NCBI GenBank assembly: GCA_035041965.1
Contig: JAPYMA010000160.1
Coordinates: 1-64,000 of the forward strand
Origin: Anisakis pegreffii
Taxonomy: Eukaryota; Nematoda; Chromadorea; Rhabditida; Anisakidae
Direction: 5' to 3'
Length of the DNA stretch: 64,000 nt
The translations under genes and the position numbers were made by a program. Below the pieces are notes generated by a model. That model searched no databases and was not told the origin of the DNA. It was given only the letters and a program-made list of their open reading frames with translations. Of the stretch, positions 10,801 to 23,828 are shown piece after piece (position 1 is the stretch's first letter; every line of letters starts with the position of its first letter).

Positions 10801-10989
10801 CTTACCCATTTGTATAAGTGCAGCGGGCAATGCGATAATGCCACCACCAGCGATGTCGCCGATGACGAAAAGTCCAGTGATGAACCAACCAAGACCTTTT
10901 TCTTTACCAGGATGATAGTCTTTCTGTTCTGGATCGACGATTTTCATCGATGAATCGCTCACCGCTATCGATGATTTGTCAACAGTCAT
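7802..10989 (-). CDS. Aa_trans amino-acid transporter, paralogue A
   Basis: Exons, minus strand: 10989-10806, 10172-10001, 9854-9663, 9412-9165, 9042-8836, 8596-8362, 8254-8202 and 8025-7802. Together they give an uninterrupted 504-residue frame. The protein fits the Aa_trans (SLC32/36/38-like) family of about 11-helix transporters. The first helix holds GDIAGGGIIALPAA (about residues 44-57), and exon 4 holds NYFLGLGTLLFSFGGHAAFP. The region from about residue 90 to 115 carries the family-specific HCRKPYAEMG. Helix 11 is encoded by the 53-base exon 7 plus the start of exon 8 and is followed by a cysteine-containing tail (LNCCGFGQNIT). The start ATG lies 1 base after TTTTGCAG, so it is probably trans-spliced. 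Exon 5 has a GTTAGT donor. It is the first of three tandem copies. The substrate cannot be told from sequence. The family usually couples amino-acid movement to H+ or Na+. Confidence 0.9.
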
Positions 10990-10997
10990 TCTGCAAA
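10990..10997 (-). promoter_or_regulatory. probable spliced-leader acceptor of gene A
   Basis: The minus strand reads TTTTGCAG|A then ATG, one base upstream of the start. It matches the nematode trans-splice acceptor, but a cis intron in the 5' UTR would look the same. Confidence 0.55.
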
Positions 10998-11705
10998 ACT
11001 TGTAAATTTACTGCAATTATCATTGCAGTCATTCACGTGAATTGAATGAATGCATTTGAAGCGATTGAAGGCATTTTTCATGTTCAATTGCAGTCAACGA
11101 CCTCGCATGAATTCTGCTCAGTGATCAACTAAGAAAAATGAACATTCAACGAAAATTCAGCATTGCCACTCGATACCATACACTTATGAATTAATTGCTC
11201 AGGTGAGAATTCCATTCGTTTTTGCTTTCGAAGCATTCAAATTATCTATCATACGACTGATATGAGACGGCGATACCTCAATTAGCAGTTAACAAGGCAC
11301 TAATTTTTCTTGAGTTGTTGGCAGTATTGTCGAGAAAAATTGACAATACTGTGACTGAGGACTTCTTCAAGAAGTGATCGTATTTAAACGAGAATTTTGG
11401 AGCAATAAGTGATCAGTGATCAGTGCGATAAGGAATCATCAACTAAAGTTACGCAATTTAAAATCATAACAGGAATGAACTTGCCAGACACATGCAATTT
11501 AGAACTGGGTTTTGCCAGACACGCTCTATTGCAGAACTCAACAATAAAATAGTGCACCAGTTATGTCATGGTTTTTGAAAGCGTCAAAAAAATGAAATTC
11601 ATGACGGAAACAAGATGCTGACAAACATGTCGTCACGTTCGTTAGTATGGAGTTTAAGATAACTCAAAAATTTTCAGTGATATGTGAATTAGTGATTGAT
11701 AGGGT

Positions 11706-11816
11706 ATAAGGTATAGTTAAGGTATTGATAAGGTATAGCTAAGGTATAAGGTATAGTTAAGGTATTGATAAGGTATAGTTAAGGTATAAGGTATAGTTAA
11801 GGTATTGATAAGGTTA
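11706..11816. repeat. minisatellite, 40-bp unit, about 2.8 copies
   Basis: Units start at 11706, 11746 and 11786 with the pattern ATAAGGTATAGTTAAGGTAT followed by TGATAAGGTATAGYTAAGGT. Each unit is itself built from shorter GGTATAG/GGTATTG words. It lies 0.7 kb upstream of gene A's start, on the promoter side. Confidence 0.9.
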
Positions 11817-12894
11817 GTTAACAAGTGCTCGACGTTATCAAAACAACTGAATGATTGGAAGCGCCTAGTAGAGGTCATTAAATTGGTTACCCAATAAAAA
11901 GTTTTTTGAACAGTGCGAAAATCATGCGCACTTGATTGATGCCACACAAATCCAAGTTCATCGCTACAATGACAGAGTGTTTGTGCGTGTTAATGATCCG
12001 AAAAATCGGTTTAACTATTCAGATTTGAGCGATCAGGTGACAAACATTGTCCTATTAGTCGCATGTGCTTTATCTAGCTCATTTGAGATCATCGCTTAAT
12101 CGCCGTTGATTGAACGCGCAACAAATACAGGTTTATTTAAAAGTATTATAACACATTTCCGATGACATCAAAAACCGTAAATCCGTGGTCTGATCGCATT
12201 TCAACCCTGGCCTGCTTCTATATGCCTCCAATTAACCCCTTCTATAAATAGCTGCTACCATATTATGAGGGGTTTATGCGGCAATTTCGTTTTCAGCATG
12301 TCATCCATGATTCAGCAACGAAATTTTTGGACAAACACGACAAGTTGATCAACAATATGTCAGTGACATGACTCACTCATTTTGATTGATCGCCTTCTGT
12401 TACGCCATTAATTTTCGTTAAAAACACAAACGTTGCATTCCTGACTGACGTCAAAACAATAGCAGGCACTATGCTGTTTGCGGAAACAATAACAATAATA
12501 CCAAAAATGATATAAACAATCATCAATATGTACTTCAGAATCTGAATACGTCACCAAATTTAACTCAAAGAACCATTCTTAAATTCGATCCAATGCAAAG
12601 AACGACAACAAGAGTCAGATGAATGCTGAATGACGACAGTCAATTATCCGTGTGAATCTCACAAGATCCTTTCGAAAAGGAAGAACCGTTCTAGCGAAGT
12701 GATAAGACAACAGATCAATGCGTTGTCAAATAACCAAATTTTCAGTCATATCATCTATGAGCTTGATGACTGTTATAATTGTCACTTCAATTTCGTTCCA
12801 TATTCCATATTCATGGAATAACGATTGTTTCATAGTTGAGTAGAGGCCACTGAAGGTAGAAACGAAACATTCGAAGACTGTTGTTTCACGCCAG

Positions 12895-15154
12895 AAGTTC
12901 ATCAGTTGGCAGTGGAACGCTAAGGATTGATGACGGTGAAATTGGATCTCTGTGGGAGAATTATTTATGGTAAGCGGAATTGATTTCGTTCTACTACAAC
13001 GCTTCCAGCGTTTGTATTTGATGGCTACAATGACATTCAGACTTGAGCCATTCCTTGTTTTTTTTAGTGAATATTAATGCTGGAAATACCGGAACGTTAA
13101 AGTCAAGTAGATATGTTTGTTGAAAGGATGTTTATTGAGTCGTTCGTTCAACTTTTATTAAATGTGTGTGCTTTTTTTTCAGTTAATGCGTCGTTCCTTT
13201 ACATGATGGGAATGTCATGATATCTAATCGTAAATGTTTAAATGTTTATAATAGGTATCTATCTAAGTAGTACATGTAGTTTTTAGACGGATGTGAGTGC
13301 TTAAGTAAATATTTATGAATGACTGAGATTATTTTCCAAATAATACAATAAACCATAGCGTTTTCCTCAACCATTTTGCTGTCAAGTGAGCAATGTGCTG
13401 ATCTGGGCAAAAACTGCAACCAGCCATTGTATCAAAATAACTTTCAACCAAACTCGTAATCAAAGTGAATTTGTTGACAATAGGAAACATCCGAAAAAAA
13501 GCAACCACATAAGACTACTGCAAAGTCTGCGTTTTTTTTCTGCTTCAAGGATGAGCACATGAGTAAGTCACATGAAACGGATTGTGCCGAGTGACTCCAA
13601 TGAATTCTTAGTGACTACTCATATTTCATTAGCAAATATATGTCCTCGAATAGAATGTGTTGTGTCTGAGCGCCATTTATCATGTTCATTCAGCCATGCA
13701 TGCAGGAATTATCTGACATTCTTAGAGTAAACGTCGGAAAAAAAATTTTCCACTTTGACTGAATAGTATATGGCTAAATGAGTGGAAGAATTCGCAAATG
13801 TATCGTGGTAATTTAGTTCCGGATAAGAAACAAATATCTTGAAGAGTGCCGTGGAATGTGTGAAATTAACCTATAATAGTCTGCTTGACAATAAGATTCA
13901 ACATCAGTAACATTCAACACTTGTCATGAAAATGAAATCACTAACAGCTTACATTACAATCGAACCATGATTCAACACAATACTAGAAGTCGATCCTCAA
14001 GGACTTTGCAACCGCACAAGATTTCATTCTATCTTTTCAAGAAGTGCACATTCACTTGATCTACCAACCATGATCACATGGACACATATGCCTTTCAGCG
14101 TTCCCATAACAATGACTTCTTTTCAAGTTAACTTATGAATGCCAGGAATTGTTAGTCAACTTAAAAACTACCATATTCCCAGCACTATTGTTCATCGTTC
14201 TTTCGTTGATCATTCACGAAAAGTTTGCTTTCTTTTGAATGCGGAAATCGAGAATGCTCCCTCTGTGTTATGGAGCACAATCGAATGAATTGTTCTGTGG
14301 ATGAATAGGAACAAGTTAAATTCGAACAACCAATTGCTTCACACAATTGATATAGTCAACAGCACTGCATAACAATGGTGTTGTTAGCCATACAATTGAA
14401 ACACATTCAAAAATAGATGCTATAGTTACTTAATTGAGCAATCGCACGCAAACAAACGTAAACGCAAAGACTCAAAGAATTTCTCTTCATAAGCCATCAA
14501 AAATTTTCAAAAGATTTTCAAGAATGCATTTTTGCTTGGCGAATATCGCAAACGCAATAAACAAATTGCTGAAATAATCGCCAGAATAATCGCATTATTT
14601 CCGCGAGCAAATCAAATCACTGACGATTAGCGTCATTCAAAGTGTTCATAAATAGTGTCCTTCTATCGGAACACTTCAATGAATTCACCACCCTAATAAA
14701 CGCTACAATTGTCTCACTGTTAATTCTCATGACTGTTGAATGTGGAAATTCATGAGAAAATCATTTCACTCGAAAATGATCGCAGAAAAAAGCGCATCTG
14801 AAAGGTGCTTCCGAATGGAAATTGCAATTAAAACAGCTCTAAATTTAACATCAAAACATTTGAGCGTTTCAGCAAAAAGTGTTCATCGCAACGATAAAAT
14901 TTTTTAATTGTTTTGCAGATAGAATTAATCACCAGCTCAAATATTGTTTCAATTACTGTCACGCAGACGATGAAGAGTAGTACGCTGTAGGGAAATCAAA
15001 CTGAAAATCGACTCGCTTGAAGGTGAACTAACTCCGAATCAGTTGGATCTGCTTCATGAATTCATTAAAAAAGTGAGCGACCAAAACACCGTTTTGGTTT
15101 CTGTGGTATTTAGACAATGCTCATTTTCAGACAGTATTACTGAAATGCCATTAA
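12895..15154 (+). CDS. candidate plus-strand gene, 3' part (three exon-like segments)
   Basis: Segments 12895-12969, 14991-15072 and 15131-15154 join in one frame. The first follows TGTTTCACGCCAG and ends TATG|GTAAGC in phase 2. The second starts with the one base needed to complete the codon and ends AAAAAA|GTGAGC in phase 0. The third follows TCATTTTCAG and ends in TAA after seven codons. The joined protein reads ...GTLRIDDGEIGSLWENYLW, then an acidic segment containing SLEGELTPNQLDLLHEFIKK. The last intron is 58 bases, a normal short nematode size. No domain is recognised and the 5' part was not found. The 2-kb intron may hide further exons. The weak CTGTAG acceptor at 14990 is the least secure point. 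Confidence 0.3.
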
Positions 15155-18100
15155 GAGTAAAAGTAATAGATGATACAGTACTTAATTACTGAACGTGAAA
15201 ATGTTTCTATGGTGAAATGAACGAAAATACTCTGTGAGAACATTCCTCTGCATCAAACTGCTAATACTAATAACCAAGCTGAGCATATTACTAACTTTGA
15301 AGCAAACTGATAATAATACTGATCAATATGAGGATAATAGTAATTCTACTTCAGACTGTTTCTCACAATAGCAAACGTTCGACATGACCCAATACCTTAG
15401 TGCTGACTAAGGCGGTGAACGAGCATAAAAACAATGCTGCATATCAATTATTTCGTATCACACTGTTAAGGCTACAATTTTTCATTGTTATATTGATAAA
15501 ATGTCTGCACAAACCATAAATGAAACAATCAAATGATCAAAGTGAGAAAAATTCGATCTAGGAATGGGACGATAAGATGTTCAAGCGAGACCTGAATAGT
15601 TCCTATCGCATACCGGTTGTAGTGAAAATGCTTGTTTATTGCATCATTTTCATGGAAGTACTAAATTCTTGGAAAAGAAATAATTAAAGTTGAGTAGTTT
15701 TTGGTGAGTGATTCACGTAACCGATTGAAATGACGATAAACTAATTGGAACTGATTCTTTAATTAATTTAAAGTACCGAAGTGAATTTTTTTTGTTGTTT
15801 ATGCGAAACAGAGAGATTGCGTGGAGTCTGTGAAATGCCCGATCGTGAGTGAGTGATATCAATTACGACGGAAACGATCCAATAATCAAATCAAATTAAA
15901 TATAATTTGAAAGAATATTTGCAGATGCACACATGAAATGCATGCGTCTCATTCTTCACCATTTATTCATTTATACGCATTCTGTCAAAATGTGTGATGT
16001 TCGCCCATTGGTGTATTTAGTGATCTAATTTAGTGATAGTCATGAGAAACACATTCATTTGATACGGTCAATGGAACGACTCTTAAGCTGGCTTAAAGTC
16101 TTAAAAGTCAGCTAATGCGCTTACAGTACGTCAAGAAAAAGTTTCATAAGTGTGCAATCACATGATAGATTTTACACATTTAGCTACCATATCAAAACGT
16201 GAGGCGTGTAACCAATGCTATTCGCTAATCGTGAATACTCATATAAAACGCATACAAAGTAGCCCCAACAAGTAAGGTCACCCTTCTAATGCTTGCCTAA
16301 TCCAACAATAATGCAGCGATCGTTAGATAATCTATCGCAATTACTGTCTCTTTTCAACCACTCGCGGTGTATCAATTTTTGTTAACTTGCGATAACTGCT
16401 CAAAAAAATTTCAAACGTTTCAAAAATTGCGAAAAGTTTTTCCAAACGTCTTCCTCTTTTCAAACGGATCAGAACATGTTATGAATAATGAGAATAATTG
16501 TGTTTTTTACGAGATATTTTTTTGATAACTATTCAAACTGATATTCATTCAGCTGTGTTTCTAAACCAAAAAAAGCAAATTTTCGAAACCTCAAGCGAAC
16601 TGTCAAATATGTTCATCTCTTATGTTTTTCATACAAATGATAGCCTGAAATACCTATCACCTCTAGCTAATTGAATGTGAAAACTTACGTTGCTGATTAA
16701 GATGATTGCTAGGTGAACAGAAACAGTCGTTCGTCGTCGATCGGCTGTCCTCTTCTGGGGGTCGGTCACCAACTGGCTCACAGTCTTTGCGACGTGAGTG
16801 ATTATGAATAAGGTGTGAACATAAAAAATGTTAACTTTTATACTGTACGCTCAATTTTATGTGCTTGTTCAAACTTTCACGCTTTGCAGGTATTTGCTGT
16901 GCAGTATTATTTCATGATCAAACACCAACATACGCATACATAATCGTGTGAGAAGAAAAGCTAAAGCAAGATTCGAGTGATCGTTCTTCAGAGATCACAT
17001 GCCGCTAAAAGCTAACAAAAATACCTACTGAAATGACCTTTACATTGTTATCGCAATTGTTAGTGGATGATAAAGGACTTATATTGAGTGTATGTATGTG
17101 TGTGTGCCCGATAAATGCATGAATAGCTAAGCAAACAGTATGATTGCATGACAAAATTCAGCGACTTTGTGTATTTTTTAAGAAGTTGCGTTGATTTTTG
17201 ATCTGCTCACCGACACCCAACCAATCTAGTGAATGATTCTTAATAGACATGCTAGTCGTGTTGGAATTTTCTTACAATTAATGTCAGAGACGACGCTGAT
17301 CGCTTGGTACTGGAGTGAATTGAGTGAACAGTGATACTCTGACACAATATGCTACTGACTTGAAGCAAGTTATCGCATGCAATAATATCAATTGCAAAGG
17401 CTTCACATAACAGCAAGTAATACTAAAGCTGTTCATAACATCTCTGTACTCAATTATTTGACTTTGCTGTCGATCAATGCTTCAATGTTCTGCTTCAGTT
17501 TCTCACAAATTCTAAGCAGAAATAACTGAAGGAAGTGAGAAATATTATTCGATAGTTTAGATGTATGGCAGAACATTGCTTTGTGACATTGCTTAATATT
17601 GCATCAACTGAGGGTTTTGCATAAAGTTGGGCAAATTTCTTGAGCAAATGAACTGATATGCCATATTTAATATGCAAAATTTAATATGCTCTTTGAAATG
17701 TGCTGAATTTGTTTGACGCCAGCAGTGTTCGCTTAGTGGGCGTATCGTTAATAATTCAGTGATTACCTGACTATAAGTGTAATGGTTTGATTCAAAAGTA
17801 TTTCAAAACTGAAACAATTCATCGAAAAATGAAAACACTAGCTGAATTAGCTGAATCAGGTTCAATACTATTGTACATTCATATCACTGAACTAATTTGT
17901 AAAATTGATATCATCATAGAACAGCTGAATGTGAGCACTCATTGGACAATAACAGTCAGTCTTCGAGTGCCAGTCATTGTTAGCAATACAATGATCACTT
18001 AAGTTTATGGGCACTAATAATGAAGAAATTATTTACAAATAAGGTGTGACTTGATGATGAGAGCACAGAAGCAATCATATCAAATATCATACAAAACAAA

Positions 18101-18354
18101 TGGTCACCTACTCGATTTTTCATTTCATTGCATCTTTTTTCGTTTGCTTGTTCTATGCAATACAGTCAGTTATCTTACGTTACGACGACGTCACGGTGCT
18201 TCTTGAGTATTTATCAATGAATCTTTACACTCATAATTATTCCATAGAAAGCACACAGACAGCGTAAAGCAGTCATGAACACAACACTATCAATATTGAT
18301 ATTGAGAAACTATACGATCAGCAAGAAGACAACATAGAGCAGCGGGAAGTAATT

Positions 18355-18528
18355 TCATTCTTCGTGGGAGTTGAGGGCATCGAAAGGAGGATTGGCGAGT
18401 TTGGCGAATTCGGAGACATTGGTGAATAATTGTTTCATCGTAATTTTTAAATAGTTGTCCAATAATGTATTCCAGGTGTTCGTTTGATTACCAGGAACTG
18501 ATTTGTTGATACAATCGATAAATTCACT
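18355..18528 (-). CDS. candidate terminal exon of an unknown gene
   Basis: A 58-codon frame opens directly after CTGCTAG at 18529 and ends in TGA at 18355. Late codons are strongly C-ending (ACC, GTC, TCC, TTC, GCC, CTC), unlike the surrounding spacer. It reads ...EFIDCINKSVPGNQTNTW... and ends ...PPFDALNSHEE. No start codon or upstream exon was found before transporter B's end at 19289. It could be the 3' end of a separate small gene. A competing plus-strand reading exists over the same bases and continues in phase at 18599-18685, so strand is not settled. Confidence 0.3.
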   Translation of the reverse strand, partial: SEFIDCINKSVPGNQTNTWNTLLDNYLKITMKQLFTNVSEFAKLANPPFDALNSHEE

Positions 18529-19288
18529 CTAGCAGTGCTCTTGATCACTGAATCATTTTCATGATTTTCTTTCGATCTATCGCTGAGAAGTACAACTAGG
18601 AGACAACTACGGTCATGTCGATTATTATAGTGAGGGGGAATCTGTTACACGGTGGCCAAAGGAGGATATGAAATACAACAGTGTAAGAATCTCAACGTGA
18701 AGGTATTTCAATAAACTGGATAATTAAATGCAACGGAGACGTAGCAAATGGATTAACTGGAACTAATGATCAAATATCATGAAATTTACCACCGAACCCC
18801 TCTCCTCAATGCATGATATCATCTCTCACATTTGGCTGCCACTCCCCATACGATTTTAACTATCACTGACTATTTTGCATATTGTATTCTACAACAGCCA
18901 AGTGATCAACATTAAAATTGATCGATCCAATTCAGAACTTTAAAGACTAATATTTGATTAGAGTAATATTCGTACAATGCATTTTCACAACTACAATTCA
19001 ACAATTCAAAATCGCATGTGCACAAGCTATCGTAAGCAATATGAATCCGATAAAATCGTTATGATGTTTTATCGCGCTTGAATTGGTAAGTAACAAATTG
19101 TTGTTTGTTTCTACTTCATTCAACGTTTGCCATTTGCATTTCACATACGTCACTGATAACGGTTCCACTCAACAAATCATGTGACAAACTAGTGACTACG
19201 ATCGAACACGAACATACAGTATTATAATAACAACGCATCAGCAGTACTGTTGACTGCAATAATCACAACTGTTGCACAATTGATGCAC

Positions 19289-22200
19289 TCAGAATTGGCT
19301 ATAGTAGTCCAAAAATGGACTGCAAACTTCGGCCGCATTTCCGTTCACAGAAATATTTTGCCCGACACCACAACAGTTCGTATGTGTACGCGAATCAATC
19401 AGCGTTGTTACGTTGGTTTTGAACGGTAGCACATAGCAAGGCGGTGAGAAATTCGTGGTCAATAAGTCACGCACACCTGAATAGGTGGCACAAAAACCGC
19501 CGATGGTGCCGATCACTGAAATTAAGTTGAAATGAACGATTTCCAATTCTGATCATGCCTTAAATCAGTGCAGTTTCTAGTCTTGAACGAATAACCTTTC
19601 TTATCACAGCTAACATTGATAAGCAGAATGCAGAATGTTCGCAAAAACCATTTGATTAAAGTATCTTTTTATGTCTTCTTTTCGCTATGTTAATGCTTCA
19701 CTTGAGGGTAGTGATGAAACGATTTAATGATTTATTTGCGAATGGCCTGAAAGGAGAATAGGAGTGTGAGTGGAATGCGGATTATGGAACACTTACGTAA
19801 GATGATAGTGCAGATAAGAAGATGAAGTTTCGGTGAGCGTTTCACTACTCTGCAAAAAAAAGAGTAAATTAAACTTTGTTCTGCACATTTTATAATGTTT
19901 TCCCCTCGTCCATCAAGAAAAATTACATCATTTCCAGCAATTGAAAAGTGCCATAGGGTAGTTTATTGAAAAATTAAGCCCAAATGTCTCATTTCTAATG
20001 CTGAAACCAAGTTTGAAACCAAACAATTTCATGCAACAAAGTATCAGCTTTCCGAGTTTCACCTACGTAACACATCCGGAGATTTTGGTATTCAGGCAAT
20101 TTGATCGAAAGTTTGATCGCGTCAAAAATCGTAATTTGCATTGCTTTGACCCAAACGATCATGTAAAATGCTAACACTGATGAATAGTATTGGAAAGCAT
20201 ATTAAGCTGAATTATAACGGAAGAGTTTAATGAGTATTTTGGGCCAAATAATGAGGTGCAAGCGAAACACGTAACGGACTCGATAAAACTGGGAATTTCA
20301 TAGTTGTTGCCAGTGTTCTTTTCAGGTGTGCGTTTATCAATGACCACTAAATACAAATAGAAGAAACACGGGAATATGAGCGATGTCAACGACATGGTCG
20401 ATCCACCGACGATACTCATTAAAGGGCCAAAGTCCGGCACAGTTTCGGCAATAAACACAGCCGCCAACATCACACCTGTTCGCACAGCCACTCGCTGCCA
20501 GCAAAAGTCTGAAATTTCGTTGCCCCTTCAGTCTCCTTTTTTTTCAGTTTCCAGTTTGAGTCTCCTCTTTTCCTCGGTCGATTCATTCGCTAACTGATAA
20601 CAAACTTAGGTTTTTTTGTCCTTTACGTGAAAACTGATAGTTCGGAATGTTTAACTGATCAGTATGGATGACAACAACAATCACGTAAACCTTGTTGTTT
20701 TCTGCAGAATATTCTTTCCGTCATGACTTGCTAAATTTTGAAATTCCAACTGAAGATATTAAGCTTCAGCAACCGACGATTCGCTAAGACCAGTTTAGTC
20801 ATTTAATTGAAATTTTTGATGTTCTCCTCCAAATTGACGCGAAACAAAGTGCAAAATGAAGTAGTTTCTTACGTTGTGGTACTTTGCATATTTCTTCAAT
20901 ATCCTGATTTAGAGGATTCATAATGATAGTTAACGCAAGGATACAGTGCGCTGTAATGAGGATATTAACAGCTTGTTGGATTCCGGTGGTTTGTACTGAG
21001 TTGATTATTGACGAGTGTATCGAATTACCGTACGTGAGTATACCCATAACGCATACTGGTGTGTACATTATGAACAGGACTGCAATGAAATTGCATCACT
21101 CTCATGCAATTTCTTTATTTCATCATTGCATGAAGTAACCTTTATCGTTAAATGTACTTTCAGGTGATGACAAACGCTAAGATATGACAGTGTAAGGTTG
21201 AGTCGTTCCATCAGGAATAGCCTATCTTGGCACCTCTCAGCGATAAAGACTATTCGTAAGTTGTTATCTTGGACGACCGTAACAAAGTGAGTCACTATGA
21301 TTTCAGGATTATCGCTGGATTTTGCCTCTTTATCAATAGGGTACAATTTTTTGAATTGAGGCGAAATTCTCTTGGAAACTATGAACACTAGACGTCTTCC
21401 TATTCTTTAAGCAATCTAACTAGATTGCTCAAAGAATACAAAGACTTGCGAGTGTAAGTAAGCTTTTTACGGTTCATTTAATTTGATTTGCCGAGCAAAC
21501 GACATATCACATTGGATCGCTAACTTGGTCTGCTTCGATATTTTGAAATTTTCATATGTTTTGTAAAGATTACTCGTGAATGCCAGACATACGGATCGAC
21601 CGAATTCGTGTGGCCGTCTCATATCGTGTTGTATGGTCGGGAATGCTGCATGGCCACCGTACGAGAACATAATTGTGCCAAGTCCTAAGAAGTAGTTAGT
21701 GACAAGAAGTTTATTGTTGAATTCTCGTTCAACAACACAGCTGTCATAATCGATCACCGAACCGACAATCAGCAAAACTACAGCACAAGACGTTGTTATC
21801 ATGGCCAAAACAACCGGTATCCTGGAAACAGTCATAATTCCTAAGTAATGATTAACAATCAGTGAATGTCATGATTGCAGCACTCGGTCATTTCGAATGC
21901 ATAAAAATATGATGTGTTAGTGCCGTTCATGAGGAAATCTCCACCGTTGTGAGCCTTTCAAATAAGTATATCGAAAAGACTTGAGTCACAAGCGAACGAA
22001 CCAAAAATCTTGCGGAGATTTGAGGAACATAAGAGGTGTCAAGCACGCGGCCAGAACGAGCACAATATAGCAAAACGAGATGCTATGGCCAAAAAATGCC
22101 TGCACAAAATCGTGAATATTCTTCGCCGATAGCACCAAAAAGACCACAGATATGCAAAATTGGTTGGCATCTACAGATAGCGATACAATTATCCTGAAAA

Positions 22201-23819
22201 ACAAAAAGCTGACTGACTTTAACTAACAGCTTTCAGTGACCAATGTTCTATCGTCGATACGAAACGAAAGACTCGTTCTGATCTTCAAATAATTATTTTT
22301 GGCCTGAAGACTGTTGTGCATGTGAATAATTTAAAGTTCATCTGAACGATGTCAATGCCAAAGCGCTTCCACAGTTTGAGGAGCAGTCTCAGGATCGCGT
22401 TTACTACCCGTCTCGATTTCTTTAAAACTTCCGACTGGGTGTATTATTGGAATTTCCTGGCAAATCCTCGCATCCTCATAATTTTTCTATTGTTGCTAAT
22501 TTATCAGTTTTTTAATTCCTCCATTATTTGAGCTTTCAAGCATGAATGAATTCAATCTTTTTTTCTAAACACAAGATTCTTCTTATCTCTTCACTTTCAA
22601 ACAGTCCCACGTATTCTTTTGAAGATGCATTAATCTTATTGTAGTCACACTGATAACAACATAAATATGCCAATCGTTTACTATTAATAACGATTTGTGA
22701 AAAGGACATTTTTAGGAGCCATGATAATCGTTTGAGCATAAAAACAAACATCACATGTAACTATCATGAAAACTTTGTGATGGAATTGAGCTGTTTGCTT
22801 AGTTCCTAGTAGGCATACTGCTGAAAATATGATGAGTTTCACGAGTGTAGAAGGCTTAAGGCATCGTTGACACTGAATTTGATTGCATTTTAATGCCTTT
22901 TCAACTATTGAAGTAGCGTTCGAATGCGCCTCACATGTAGATCACATGTTACTGTTAAGAAACGATTTTTATCGGCAGTTTATTTCGGAAAATCACAAAT
23001 AGGAACCAACTTCATGATACGTCCCATCGAACGACCGGCCATTTCCGGATACGGTTTACGGCAATGACTACGATATATCGGCCATTTTCGTTGTAATATC
23101 ACCCAAGCTTCACCGAGTATATAGGCAGTATAGGCTACACAAAGCGTCATAACGAATGTTAAAAACAAACCGAAATAGACATCTGAAATTGACAAAAATG
23201 TTCATTCTGCATTGAAATGATCTCTTGGTAGGAAGTCAGGGATCGAAACATGCCTCACCCTATCTTCACGACATGACCTCACAGCCCTCATATCTCATCT
23301 CCTCTAGGCACTCTGCAGTTGTTCAGAACTGCCTGTTAGTCAGTTAGACGACAACTAGAAAACTATGCGTATCCCGTTCCCCGAAAAAATCCGACCTTTC
23401 CTTGGCACTCAACACAAATGTGATGTAACTGTTAAAGAATGCGTAGAATTATGTATATCTATGAACAATTATCGTTGGCTATTGGCTTTTCAGATGCACT
23501 GATATCATTGAAAAGTGAAAAAATGCTTGATGAAGAAATTGTATCATCGTTCTAATTTGACCAAAAAACCATTACGAATCCCTCTGGAATAATCGATGAG
23601 AAATCGTCCAATTCAACTACCAAAATGGTTTTCACCTAATTGCACTGTTGCTGTGGGAAGTGCAACAATGCCGCCACCAGCTAGATCACCGACCACGAAA
23701 AGACCCGTGATGATCCAACTCATGCCGTGCACATTGTGGTGATATCCCAACGACGGCACTGGCGATTCGACACTTGACGACGTGGACGCTATTGAAATCT
23801 TGTTCTTTCCTATGCTCAT
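19289..23819 (-). CDS. Aa_trans amino-acid transporter, paralogue B
   Basis: Exons, minus strand: 23819-23636, 23182-23011, 22193-22002, 21821-21574, 21079-20873, 20508-20280, 19849-19797 and 19515-19289, giving 503 residues. Exons 2, 3, 4, 5 and 7 have exactly the same lengths as in A and C (172, 192, 248, 207 and 53). Motifs include GDLAGGGIVALPTA, CRKPYPEMAGRSMG, NYFLGLGTIMFSYGGHAAFP and NPLNQDIEEI, plus a C-terminal NCCGVGQNIS. Several donors are weak but in register with the paralogues: GTTGGT after exon 2, GTTCGT after exon 3, GTCCGT after exon 6. The start ATG at 23819 is chosen because it follows ATATTGCAG by 11 bases. Role as for paralogue A; divergence in loops suggests the copies are old enough to differ in substrate or expression. 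Confidence 0.9.
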
Positions 23820-23828
23820 TGCTTCCAA

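Larger units (their letters stand above)
10998..19288. other. 8.3-kb spacer between transporters A and B
   Basis: Mostly AT-rich DNA without recognisable genes. Contents listed separately: a 40-bp minisatellite at 11706-11816, a candidate plus-strand gene at 12895-15154, and a candidate minus-strand terminal exon at 18355-18528. Also present is a plus-strand ORF at 12630-12821 (63 codons, ATG) that I could not connect to the neighbouring exon-like piece by phase. AATAAA occurs at about 13351. Confidence 0.4.

Noticed and set aside
22349..22531. Plus-strand 60-codon frame with a hydrophobic end
   Set aside because: It lies antisense within an intron of transporter B with no acceptor, donor or polyA signal.
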